Assembly: GCA_028554795.2 (NCBI GenBank)
Contig: CM068838.1
Coordinates: forward strand, 93,792,974 to 93,856,973
Length of the DNA stretch: 64,000 nucleotides
DNA from: Sinohyriopsis cumingii
Taxonomy: Eukaryota > Mollusca > Bivalvia > Unionida > Unionidae
Direction of reading: 5' to 3'
In this document: in pieces, positions 1 to 13,560 of the stretch
Layout of the letters: the number at the start of each line of letters is the position of its first letter
Numbering within the stretch: the stretch's first letter is position 1
Notes under the pieces: generated by a model
The model's database searches: none
Told to the model about the DNA's origin: nothing
Seen by the model: the letters and a program-made list of their open reading frames with translations, nothing else
Position numbers and translations under genes: made by a program

Positions 1-3000
1 CATACCCTCATACACACTGTTAACTAAAATATACCTTTAATTGCACTTTCTGTTGTTCTTTTCCTGGGGCTTTACATCATTTTTCTTAGAAGAATCTATA
101 TACCGAGTAATGACCCGAAGTGTTGATAAATGGGCCGTATTTAACCGGGCTTAAACTCTTTTCAACAATTCTCTCTGTTCAGTCGAATTGAAAATATGTC
201 CGCCAAAATGTTGAGTGCAATTGAAAAATGAAACAGTCCCAGTAAGCGGGATAAAGAAATGTTCCCAAGATCGCAGACAATCGTTGAAAAGAATACTGAG
301 CAAGTATTTGGCAGCGTTTTGGTCCAGCCAGAATCGCATACTGTGATAGTGAACGTATTGACATGTAAAAAATTGAAACTGCATATTCTATATATAAAGT
401 GGACCGCCTTTTTGAGAAATATAATATCAAATAGATAATTAGTGTATCAGTTCTAACCTATACTATATAGCCTGTTTTTAATAAACAAACAAACACGTGA
501 ACAAAGGTGCACAATAATCCAAATTCTTTTTCATAATACCTCAGTAAGACTCATTTCAGTGATAAATTTTCCATAGACATCAATAACATTGTTAGAGAAA
601 AAGAAATATTAGATTTGTGTTCACTCGATTGCTCAGTAAAAAACACGTTTATTTACTTAATGAATTTGCCGCAAACATTACCTAATAAACCTAATGTCTT
701 CACGATGAATGTCCAAAAAGCTGTATACCTGTAAAATACATCCTTTGCAAAGGTTGTAAACCAAAAACAACTTTGCCGTGAATAGAGGATTATTGGGTTA
801 AGTGTAAGACGGTATCTATGTGTAATTTGAAATGTGTTGATCAAAGTCCTCATAAATTTCAAAAAGGACAGTTGTCATGTTAATTGTTTTCAGAATGGTC
901 CATTCTCGAAGTATTGAGTACGGTATCAGATGTTAAGCTATTCTAAGACTGCTGGTCCTCTCAATGAACATGTAATGGTCGAAGTCCATTAAATGTGTAT
1001 CATATGTACTTGGAATGCTTACAATGAAAATTTTTAAAAGAAACGTGGTCTAAATAAAACAATAATCCATGTTATTCGTACATGAATTCAAAGATAATAT
1101 ACAACCCCAGTATTAATATTGGTACATCTCCGTGGTGTTTACATAAGTAATCGAAAATAACGAAAACGAGCACGTTTGTTACAATTCAAGAAATAATTTA
1201 TTTCCCTATAACACAAAGTGAAAATATAAAATTTACTTACGGTATCGCAATTTAAATCCTAAATAATTTAAGAATTACTAACACATATCATATTGAATAC
1301 AGCTCTGAATAAACATTAAATGTATTCAAAATAATTTCCAACGCTGAAGGTAATTATGTGACAGTAATTTCCTGTAGTATCTAATGCACTAATGTACAGA
1401 CGGCAGTAATTCGTAAAGACAAACTGGAATTCCGATGATAGATGGCTCTATATGTTCAAATTGGAGCAGCGCTATAGGAACAAGAGAAACCCTAAGCTAA
1501 ATGTTGACATAGATTTAACATTTGGGTAAATGGGAACATTGTTTTAAGTGGTTGACCTCATTTCATGAGAATGTTCGGGGATATCTTATGTCAAAATTGT
1601 TAATTGTTTAATATTGCGAGTATATATTAACATTATTTAGATGTGGTTAACCTCAAGTTGCGAACGGGATATCCTGTATTAAATTTGCCCCATAGGCTCA
1701 GGATGTGAATGGCATTATATCGATAAACGTGTCTAAAAGGACAACGTGGCATTGTTTCAGGTGTGTTAAATTTGTGTTAAAATGGCGAAGTAAGTGTCGA
1801 TATCTTATATGAAGAAACAGGAATGGTCAAAGTTTAAACAACCGTTTCAACACACAACACGTCTACAACTGAACACCCGCTTGATGACTACAATCCGGAC
1901 GTACACATATACAAACCAAGAATAGGATGTAACAGACGGTGGTGAAATAGACACATTACAATACAAATATGCTATCTCACACGATGAAGGTACAAAGTGT
2001 TTATAAAAAGCGGTACTAATCCCCCACATAAAAGCACACGATCAAACGCGAGGATATCGATGATATAAATTCACAATACTATACACAAAACACACTATAA
2101 CACAAAAGAGAGAAGTATTAAAGGAAGTATTTGTTTGTCACAAACATATACATGTATAAACAAATATATCCATAGAACATACATAAAGCAGAATTGTTTT
2201 GGCAACTAAGATTAGTATCGTTCTTTTCTAGATATTTTGATTCCCTCAGAAACGGCTGTTAGGTCTTTGTTAACCAATGAAGTTAACATAATTAGTAATG
2301 CTTGACTGGTTTTCTTTTTCTCAAACCTGGCTCCACTGTGGCTCTGTCGAGTAGGTCTCCGATACATGTATTCTTGCATCCTGGTATATTCATATTATGT
2401 TGTTCTATAATGACATATATGTGATCCTGATAATAGTCCACTATGCATTCGCATACATGGGATAGTTTGGATTAAACAGCACACCAGAAACGATGCCTGA
2501 CTGGTACAAAAGACCACGAATCGTTTGAGTTGTCTTGAGGCATTGCGAAAACATAGAGAATGCGCGTTTACTAATAGCCAATTACTAAAACGAACAGTAT
2601 TCAAATCGCAAGAGAGCGCACGCGTGACAGTTTGGCTGAGTAAATGTTCACGAGACAAGTGCATTAAACGTCTTTAAATAAACTAAACGCACGAGAAAGA
2701 GATCTTCACGTGCCACAATTTATAAACTTTCCATCACTCTCGCAGCCACTGAGATGCCAACAGCACGAACGTCTACTACTATCAAGTACAGGGCAGTCAC
2801 AGCATATGCATATGAGTTGAACATGGCCCTTCAAAGGACTAGGACATCTAAAGCTGATGATATCTAGTCGATTTTGTTTCAAAACAAACAAACATATGTC
2901 TTTTTTAGGGCCACTCATAAACTACTCAGTGACTGACTAATCAAGTAAAACATCAATCCATTTCCCCAAGATTTAATGGTGTTCGTGTATGTGTGTGTGT

Positions 3001-5866
3001 TCAAGAATCGTATTAATAGTTAAAAGGGTAAAAATAAAATATACGGAGTTTTTTCTTCTTTTGAAGCTGCATTAATCTCAATGAAAATTGTAAAATACAT
3101 CACAGTAGCCCATTTTCACTATCTCTATTTTCAATGTATACACTGGCATGAGTTCTTCGTCTTCATTGTGTCTCAGTTGTCTTGACGTCATGCATATTTT
3201 GACAGGTATGGCTTTTTCTACTTTGTCCCGAGACCTCTCGCCCTATCGCTACTCTTCCTTGTTCTATTTATATCAGGACATTCGGAAGACTAGTGCCCTT
3301 TCTACAAACATTGATAACAGGTTTCTTTACCTTTACATCTATTTTTTTTTATCTCGTTACTTTGCAGGACTCGGAACAGAAGGTTGATATGTGACTCTTC
3401 ATTCTCTTTCTTCAGAGTCTGAAAGCTGAGTGAATTGTATACTCCTAGGGTGAGACGATCTCTCTATATACAGTGAGCAAGTGTGGGTACAACTTAGTCA
3501 ATCGAAATAACGGAATCAAACTGAAACTAATATACAAAACCAGCATCAAATCAGAAGAACTCAAGAGACTAAGACAATGACTTTCGGTGACCCTTCATAT
3601 GCTAACAAAAATGTTAGCCCAATTACATTGCAGAGATTTGGAAGATGGTATGAGTGAACATGAACCAACACCCTCACCTTCTGCCACAATAACAAGAAAG
3701 TTCAGAACCGGAAACAAATTAACTCATTCAGTGAATCTAAAGATTATGTTCACACTCGTGAAACGCAAAATGTTATTTCCAAAACGTTTAGCTCATTTGA
3801 ACCAACAAGTTTGTATTTGGCCTTTCAAAAGAGTATTCGTTATGTTCATGTGTATATAGTGTTTGATGCATTTCATGAAGCAATTCATTTAATTCGTTTG
3901 TTTGTTGTTTGTTCCGCTGATAATCATCAATCTTGACGCTTTTATGAAATATCATTCCCAGATTTGTCTCTTTTTGAACTATTTGAGTTTTCTACTAGCA
4001 TGCGGAGTATTCCTTAGATCGGCTGCATCAATGTATCTGCTTCTCGGTTTGTTCCAATCTTCACCATTGCTATCTCTGCGCAATGTCTTGAGTTTTGTCG
4101 TACAATGTTCGTGCTAAATATGAAGCAAGAATTGTTGAAGAGTTTCTTAAACTTAATTTCATTTTTTTTTTAAATATCTTCAACATCAAGTTTGTTCTTT
4201 TCAAGACCTCTAGCAAGATTTACAACCTGATATATTTTGTATAATGGATTTGTTTATACACAACATCGTAACCTTCAAATGGAGGAACCTTAGCTACTCT
4301 CAGACAATTGTCTTTTATTAAATAGCAAAGAAATCACATCAGTATAAGGAAGGTTGTTAAAACGGGACAAGGATTTATCCGTGGGGGTGATTGATTTTGC
4401 ACGACAACAAAAGTCACAGGTATCTAGCAAATGAAGAATACGAACTGGAATTCAACATTTTAATTGCGAATGGAAAGTACAAAGAGATAAACGTTAGAAA
4501 TATGATTCAGTACATAGCATAAGAGACAGAAGAGAACAAAAATTGGAAAAAATATACAATTTCTCAAAATGCTAGCACTGCTAAAATATCTATGTGCAGT
4601 GTGACATTTGTGATTAGCATATTTATTACGATCCACAACTAATACACTTCATAAACTGAATTGAAAGATTGCTAACTTTTATCAAATTGACTTACATACT
4701 ACAGTTACATAAATTCATTTAAGCTAGGCACATCACAATCTGCACTGAGTGCTAGGTTGATGACATTTGATAAGTTTAACTAGAAGAGAACCGAATAAAG
4801 TGATCGGCAAAGACATGTCGAAGATCGTGCAGAAATGCTTGAAAAATATTTGACAAAAGAATATATACTAGTCACTTTCTTCTTGGTGCGTTTGTGCATT
4901 TAGTATAAAAAATTAGTTGCAGCAGTTTACTATAGAGCAGTAGCCGCTTACAATCTCATGAAAGTGTTCATATAATCTAGATTAGACACAAGTAAAGATC
5001 TCGTCACCAATGAAATAACAATCTTTGATGATGAACATATTTCCCTCTTACGTTGATACTTTAGAGTTGGAAAACATCAAGAAACATGGGTCTATCATGG
5101 TCCAATCGGGGAAGCGGGGGGGGGGGGGGCGGAAAAACTGAAATCGTAGTAACTCTGGTATTGCATGAAATTAATTTTGCAGCATGAATGCTGCGAGTTT
5201 ACACGATGATTTGAGTAATGAATTTATTCAAAGTACTGACAAATAACTGAATGCAAGACAGGTTCACATATGGTTTTCCAGTCGAGAGAATTAAATATTA
5301 TCAAATTTGAACTTTTGCCATTTATTTCTGTAAATTTGAATTTATCGATTGCATTGTATCCACGTTATGTGCTTCAGAGAACAATAACAAAGCTTTCAGA
5401 GCACTCATCATATGGCCAATGCGGAGTAAGAGTTGCGTTTTCAAAATGTAAGTGTTACTGGTGGAAATTCGATAAATGTGTAAATCGGACCTGATGCTTG
5501 GCATATATATTTTCATGCTTCTAATCCCACAGCAATAAAATCCTGGCATCTAAAAGCGTCAGTTACATTTATCTGCCATGTTAAGGGCTTGTCATGTTGT
5601 AGCCGTCTCAAGACCCAAAACTATCTCAACTTCAGAATGAGCAAACAACACTGAACATCTATCTGATGGACACGTGGTCTGCAAAACTCATTAAAAGTTG
5701 TTCATGCTGTGAAAATAGGTCCCTTTTTTCAACGATAATATGACACAATAATGGACGTACAGAGAAAACGAGGAAAGAATACAGTTAATAACTCTATATA
5801 TGGTGACAACGTGAGGAGGAAATACACAGTCGTTTATACTGAACATATAAAACAAAATGTTCGTGA
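1..5866. other. AT-rich region without a supported gene
   Basis: Only short unrelated open frames occur here, without recognisable domains or splice-consistent continuation. It lies downstream of the 3' end of the minus-strand P450 gene and probably includes its 3' UTR and intergenic DNA. A poly-G run lies near 5117..5129. I see no RNA gene or intact mobile element. Confidence 0.5.
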
Positions 5867-6063
5867 TCATGCTTCGTCATGTCTCCGAATAGCGCGGATG
5901 TAGAAAGGTTTAGGTCCATGAGTACCACCGAAAGTCCCATCCACATCTTTAATATCAAGTATCTGTCCTTCTGGTGGCATCAGCTCAAAACTCTGGACAA
6001 CAGCGCTGATGAAAAGAAGTAGCTCCATTCTTGCCAACGACTCCCCAAGACAGTTTCTTCTCC
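5867..6063 (-). CDS. P450 exon 4 (heme-ligand cysteine)
   Basis: Last exon, 197 nt. After acceptor TTTCTAG it reads RRNCLGESLAR, supplying the axial heme thiolate, then about 50 residues of C-terminal domain and a TGA stop at 5867..5869. The joined motif fits the P450 signature F-x-x-G-x-R-x-C-x-G. Confidence 0.92.
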
Positions 6064-9000
6064 CTAGAAATTTAGAAAGTTTTAAAAGGCTTATTAGTAA
6101 AATGAATGCTGTTCAACGCAAAACGTTAATTTAGACAGTGTAGAACCTAATCTGTTTGCCCAGCAAAGCGACTAAAGCATTTTACAGCGAAACTTTCAAC
6201 ACATGCAAATAAAGATATACAACAAAGTAGCGATTCCTGCAATATAAATGTGCCCTTTAAAAACAGAGTTTTCTCAAACTAGTTATTAACTTCTTACTTT
6301 TACCTCGAGTATTATTTAAGATATATAAATGTTTATGCCCAAGATTGATAAAGGTCGTTATTTTGACCATTTGAAAAGATCGATTTGTTATCGTTCTGCA
6401 TCTATGATTAGTTATGTTTGCAATAGTATTTGAATTAATTTTAATTGCAAAAATATAATGCAGACGTTTTAATATTTAATCAAATGGTTTAATGACATGA
6501 TTCAGAATGGGATGATTCAGACTTTAAAAAAAAAAAAATATAAATCAAGCCTTACCAGTGAAGAACGGAATAAATTCATCTGGTTTTAACAGAGTTCCCT
6601 TGTCACTGACGAATCTCTCAGGTCTGAAGTTCTCAGGGTCACCCCAAATTTTAGGGTCCGACAAAACCGAGTGTATGTCTGGAAAAAGTTGCATTCCTTT
6701 GGGAATGTGGTAACCCCGAAAGGAAACATCCGTCACAGGAGCATGGGAAACGCTTATAATAAGAATGCTGCTCATTCGCAACACTTCCATTATAAAAGCC
6801 TCGGTGTAAACCAGGTTCTGCTTATCCTGCATTGATGGAAGTCTTTCCGTTCCAACGCTTGCTTTGATTTCCTCAAAGATCCGACTTTGGATATCGGGTC
6901 TTGTTGCCAGGTAGAATGAAGCCCATGTGACTGTGGTTGATGTAGTCTCCGTTCCCGCAATAAACAGATCCATTACTATAGCCGCTAAATATTCCTCTAA
7001 AAGACAAAAATAAAAAAGAAATTATATCCCCTTTTACAAGTATTTTTTGTGTCAGAAATTACTCATCTTTTCCCAAAGACACGTGGTCCTGAAAGTATTC
7101 GAACGGTCTGGTATTTTGTTATATGTATCGAAGATAAGTTGTTCATTTTTTATTTTGATCAATTTACAACGTATAAAAATCTGATAGTGTATAAAAGAAT
7201 TGTCACACATAAATCCTGGTCTAAATCAATACGTTGAGAGGTCGACTTATTTATAAAGAAATTATTTCGCTGTTTCAAAATTAAACTGCACTGACATGTG
7301 AGATACGTTTATTGGTAGGGACCCCTCTGCGCCCTCCGCCTATGGTTAAGGTGGTAAGCATTGCTGGAACCGTTTAGTCCGAAAGATTTAAAGAATTTTA
7401 TGTCTGCATGTTTACCCCAACGGAGTCTGTACTTGGGTGTCTTACCGAACAAATCAAAATTAATGTAGAAAATTGTAACAATGTTTATGTGATTAATCAT
7501 CTAGCTGCTGTTCAGAACCATGTGTTGATTTATAAGGCTCGTACTTCCATGGGTGCTTTTCGATGCCTTGTTGCTTTACTTAGTGATCCTTACCAGTAGT
7601 TAACTTAATTACTCTGTATGCTATATGCATGCTGCTATAATGTATTGTAGTTATAACCCTTGTGAACATGTAAGGACTGACTTAAAAGAAGGGATCAAAT
7701 AAGTGTAATAGTCGTTTTTATTTGTTTATTCAGAGACCTGTCTAAAAAATGTAAAAATAAATCTTGCTAGATGGGCCCATGATCCAAATGTGGTAGAGAC
7801 TGATAGCAAATCTGCAAGCTCCATAGTGACAGTTACACCAGTTTTTTTTACTCAGTGATGTATTTTGGTCAGAACTAAAAATGTAAACATAGTTTATTTT
7901 ACAGCTTACTTGAAATTCGGCCTTTGATAGTGTAGAATTCAAAACTTTAGTCTTTATTTTAACAATTAAATGATATATAGTATCAATTGGCCATGGAAAT
8001 ATGTACGTCTAAACACTACATAGTTATAACTTCTGTAAACCATTCATTGTGCTGAAAAATGGCTCCCTTGTGCGGAAAAATAGTGTTAAACCCTACAACA
8101 ATAACAACATTCATTGAAAATGTTTTATATATTCATAATGATTAGTACACTCTTTTCCGGCAATGCAGGTTTTGATAGGATTATCACGTGATTAAAGATT
8201 AATAAAGAGGAGAAAAAATCAATGTAGTAATAAATAATGTTGTTGTTCTAATAGTGTTTAACGCCATTTTTCAGCACAAGACAAGCTATACCTGGCGGCC
8301 AGTATTAATGGTGGAGGAAGAACCCGGGAAAACCCCGAAAAAAAACGCACCGGCCTTCGAGAAGCTACCGGTAAGCTTTCTCACATATCCACATTTGCTG
8401 AGCCCGAGACTCGAACCCACACAGACAGAGGTGCGACAGGAGTGATACGTGACGGAGAACGCTCCGGTTATTAATATGATTTGCATTTTAATGTTAAAAA
8501 TAAAACGTTGTTAAACATTCTCCTTGTTGTATCAGTGGCTAATTCATTGCGACTGATCACTGAAATAAAAAGGAACAAAATCGCATCTTTCGATTGTTTT
8601 GTCAACTGTGTACTCTTGGATTGAATTAATGTGTGTTAACTATGTCTTGTAGGCGCATGTACTTAGATTAAATTAAATAATACTTGTTGTTCTAAAATGA
8701 AAAATATTTACATCTTTGCCAAATTAATTCCATCCAGATTGTTGAATGCTTGGCACCTTAAAAATCATCAGAAAAATGTCGAGACGAAAACTGTTCAACC
8801 GATGGACATGTACAGCACCTTATTTTGGGTCAAGGAAAAGAGTTCGTCGACTACTTACGGCTAATATTTAATTTACATAAATCGGATGGTAAGTGCGACA
8901 TTAATCATATACTCGCATGTGAACACCTGTTTACAATCACAAGAAGACGAGGAGACACACGTTACATTCTACTCAGTTAACAACAAGCATATCGACAGGA

Positions 9001-12000
9001 AAAGCGAAGTTTCAAACTTTTCATTATACAAAATATAAATTAATTGATCTGGTTCAATTTTGGTAGGCTGCGTTCGTTATTGACTTAGCAGGTGAATGTG
9101 CCGACTCGTCAATGCACCGAGCAGTCCCGAATTGTTATAATACAATTCCTCAGAATACGTATGAATATTCATTAAGCCAGAGTCAATCTCAAAAGAACAA
9201 CGATAAGTTATTGTAAGAGCTAAAACTGTTGGTGAGCTAAAGCACAGATATCTGATGCTGTGGGACCTTAGTAAGAAGTGATCACAGTTGCATGCCACTA
9301 GTATTCACGACATATTAATTTACCCTATCACAGTTTGCTGACGTTGTCGAATGTGACTTGCAATTAATGGAACTGTTTGAAACGGACCATAATGTTTCCT
9401 TTGAGAGAACAGTATTACTATGGATAAAAATGAATCCAATAACTTTTCTAACATTAGAGACTGAAATGATGACTGCTTTTTACATTAGTTTGGAAACAGT
9501 AGTGACAAAAGAACAGGGTGTGGGAAACCGTTATTAATTCAACATGGTCATTTATTGTTTAAATCAATAAGTACGAAACCTTTTTTCCGAGTATGAATTT
9601 GACATCATATTGTCATAGTTTGGAAGAATAATGCAGCACAGGTGTTTAGTGCAATAGTTCCAAACAGGGTGCCTATTCTAGCAGTTAAATAACGTGGGAC
9701 TAGATATAACGTATTTTGGCCATAAAAGGTTTAAGAGTATGAAAGTGTAAAGATGTATGATACAACAAATATCTACGCTTGTGTTCGAGTGTGGGACTTT
9801 GGGCTCGAGCCAATGTACTGAGTTTGTGAGTAATTCACTGATAGACGAATTAATTAATGGCGTGGAAAACATGGATACCCAGATTACGAGACTATAAGCA
9901 TACTCAACGTCGGCAGAACAGAGGGGGACTACAGATTTACTGCAGAAATAATGTACTATTTTGGAAATGAGAGAAATTGGAGTTGATGATATAAAAAATT
10001 GGACAGTTCTTTGTTGAAGCACGTTGAGACAATTGAGAAATATATCCAATGGAAACATTTTTGGAACATTTTGGATTACTACCTTATCTTTTTCATTGGA
10101 GGGCTGCGGACATATCTGTATAACATTTACAAATATTTAACATGTACATGGGCTCCAGCAGCATTCAGATAGGTTTCGTCATGCAGATAAAGCTGGAAAT
10201 AAGTCACAAGATTCTGCTCAAAACGCTTCGTCAATATTAGCTTTAGTTTCAGACTGCTTACTATACTGACTATGCAAATAACTCTCCCGGCCATGATTGA
10301 GTGACCCACCCACCCCGCAAAAAAATCCTTCTGGCGCCCATGCACATGCATGAAAGATATAACATGTATCATTAATGGATTTGACACCAGATTGTTCTTC
10401 TTCATGCACAGCCATATATAATTATTCTTTCAATTATACCTCCATCCCCGAAAGGGAAATGTTTCTCCTAATATGGGCAACTACTAGCAAAGGATACCAC
10501 CTCCTAATAAAGACCACCTACTGATGAAGGACGATGTTCTGGCAATCCAACTATTCTGGTACATAACTGGTATTGTTCCTACTGAGAAGTACACCTGCTC
10601 GTATAGGACAAAAGTTATTAGTTTATTCTGTTATTTTTATTCTTTTTAAATTGACAGTAATATTTTTTTGATTGAAGATTAAATATTTCCTTACTTGTAA
10701 AAATATTCTTTTCTCCGTCGCTCTGTTTCTTCATTTCTGATATAAAAGCATCGATAAAATCATCGATATTTCCTTCATCGAATTCGTTCATGTGTTCCTC
10801 AATGAGTTCATTCACAAAATCTTTGACCACTTGCATTTTTCGACTTATGTTTTTGATCCCAAAAAAATCGCCTGGGACGAATCTTAATACAGGCATGAAC
10901 ATAACCGGAGATCCAACTGAGGCGTAATGTAGAAAGGAATTGAATCCATCCATAAGTGTTTTAAACCTAGGATCATCGTGGCTAAAATGGCCACCGAAAA
11001 CGAGATGCGAAATCACATTTCCGACACTTGTCTGAATAGGGGCCATCATTTGGAACGGCTCTTGCTTGAATCCTTCTATTTCAGATAGAAAGAGCTTCAC
11101 TTCCATTTGAATTTTCTCTTCAAGCTTGGACTTTCCAAGTCCAAAATTTCTAAGTGTCACGAGAATGAATTTCCTTTGGTTCTTCCATACGTCTCCAGAA
11201 ACTGCTGTGATACCTGTAAAAAAGAAAATTAAGCAATAGCAGATGTTTCAGCTTTTGTTTGATAAACAAATGTATATGTCTGTAAAGACGACAACCATAT
11301 CTGACAACGCGAAATATTTCTTCTCCTCGGGTTTCCTTGCGAAGGTTTAAAATATGCAAACATACTAATTTACTGCTTACATTACCTGATAATTATCTGT
11401 ATATTTTTGTTAAGGTTATAAAAGCTGGATAGTAATCTCAATAGACTGAAGAATTACCCCAATTACCCGAAATAACTCATATTGCCAAGATATAAAAGCT
11501 ATGTATAGGATATTCGCAAGAAGTCATCGTATATGAATGAAATGTTTGCAAAAATAAAGAAGCGAATAAAAAAAGCCAAAAATTACACATATTCTGGTTA
11601 ACTTAAGTACTTTGGATGTGAAATATTTTTCCACACGGAGTACACGAGCGTCATATTTTTTGTACTTCATTGGTTTCCTAAGGACGTAAGAGAGTATTCT
11701 CACTTTTATTTACTTAAAAATTTATTTCTACATTTACATTTACTGCATATACTCGCTTATAGATCGGGCCTAATCTTACACTGCTCAGAACCAGACCTGC
11801 GGTCAAGTATTGCGCCAACAGAGAGGGATATGTGCACTTTTTAGAAGTGCAAGATCAAGAAGCAACATAGATCCTTATATACCGGTGAGCTTTGCGACGG
11901 CAGTTCGGGATCTAGGCTACTTGCAGGTTGTCCGATTTATATGTGAGCAAATACGGTAATATATGCTGAATACTTTTCAGTATCCCTTCGTACAGAAGAG

Positions 12001-13480
12001 AGACAATAACGTGAACGGTCAACATAAACATTGGGATTTATTTGCTTCATGATATTTCTGGAAAATGTAATACAAAAGTCACATCAATATTTTAAACATG
12101 TCCATAATACATCTTAATTAATTACTGCTGTTTCATACAAGATCAATGGCCCATCATTTATTCGTTATAAACACATTTGATTTTATTGCTGATCTGGTGA
12201 TCGATAAGCATGTTCAATCCATTTTTCCACATCGCATACCCAAACCTGAAGTTTTGTAGGATTTCACCGTCGTCTGTACATCGATATTTTTCAATTTACA
12301 GAATCGAACAGGTATAACTCCTAGTTTCTTTTGAATTTAATTTATACGGTATACTGTACATGTTAAACATCGGGAAAGCACAAAGGAGGGGGTGCATAAT
12401 AAGTACAAAACACACAAGCGTTTTGTTCGGAGTCTGGGTAAATAATCCGATTGATATGGAGTATGAATACATATTGGTCTAAGGGTCTGTACGTAAATCT
12501 ACATTATGTCTATTGTGTTCACTCCGTTGACTTGAAATAATAGAAGATCTTCACGTGAGAAATTACACTTTAACGCAATACAAGGTCGTGGCGTTGAATC
12601 CGATGCATGCTATTGTATTTTACAATCACTTCAGTACATTATTTTGGAGATTTATTAAATAAATATTGTGTTGAATCTTCGTTTGATATAAATACATTTG
12701 TGCTATTTTCGAATACAATTGATGAAATTTGTTGAATAATGGATAGCTTTTCTTTCCAAAACTCAATTGTCGAATACTTTCTATTTTTCCTGTCAAATCT
12801 ACCTAAAACATTATATGCGTTGTTCTCAAATGGTTCCATTACTATATTTTGTTGCTCGCCAAGGTTCCCAAAAGGTATAAAAAATTTACTCCTTATTTTG
12901 TCCATTAATATAATTCACTATTCCTATATATACAATGTTGATGAAAAACCTTGTGCATCACTGAATAATAACTTTTAATTCAGGTTACGAACTAAAACGG
13001 TCCTTTAAGATTTATTATAAGTTTAGTCGCTGTTGCATTATAGGTTTATATGTTTAGACACTGTTGCATTATTTCTATCTGCATTAGTCTCCAGACACTT
13101 AAAAATGTTAATATTTCCACCTGACCTAACAATTCTCAAAAGGATAGATTAGAAATCGTAATTTTTTTCACGTAAAAAGAATTATAAAATGAACCTAACC
13201 GGTACGAAGAATCTGCGTCCACAGCATGAGTATGATTTTGTCTCTCTTAATAATGTAAACGTACCCGGCCGTGTGGTCTAATCGTTAAGCCCAAGTTGTC
13301 GATATATATGAATGTAATAAGTTGGAAGGAACAGTGCAAAACTAGTATCTAACTGGTTTTGCACTGTTCGTTGTCATTTTTTTTTTTTTTACATTTTCAT
13401 TAATCAATCTCTGACACACGAGATCCTGTGCTTGATCCCGTGCACTTTAAAGGACTGTAGTTCGCCATATATTTTGTATT

Positions 13481-13560
<80 letters not shown>

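Larger units (their letters stand above)
7000..10694. other. P450 intron 2, with SINE copies and no other gene
   Basis: Intron 2 runs from 6997 to 10694. It contains one SINE tail (8045..8110), one fuller SINE copy (8239..8470) and short unassigned open frames near 7310..7600 and 9680..10400 that match no family I recognise. Confidence 0.6.

Noticed and set aside
2395..2664. 89-codon minus-strand frame near the left edge
   Set aside because: No domain, no homologous pattern or promoter seen; length is expected by chance in this much sequence.
5867..11213. P450 exons 2 to 4 as a truncated pseudogene unrelated to the 40-kb exon
   Set aside because: The phase 1 junction, the rebuilt conserved motif and the exact family length of 504 residues favour one gene.
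13264..13290. tRNA gene from the CCGTGTGGTCTAATC sequence
   Set aside because: Only an A-box-like head is present, with no paired stems or B box at the right distance; probably a SINE head fragment.
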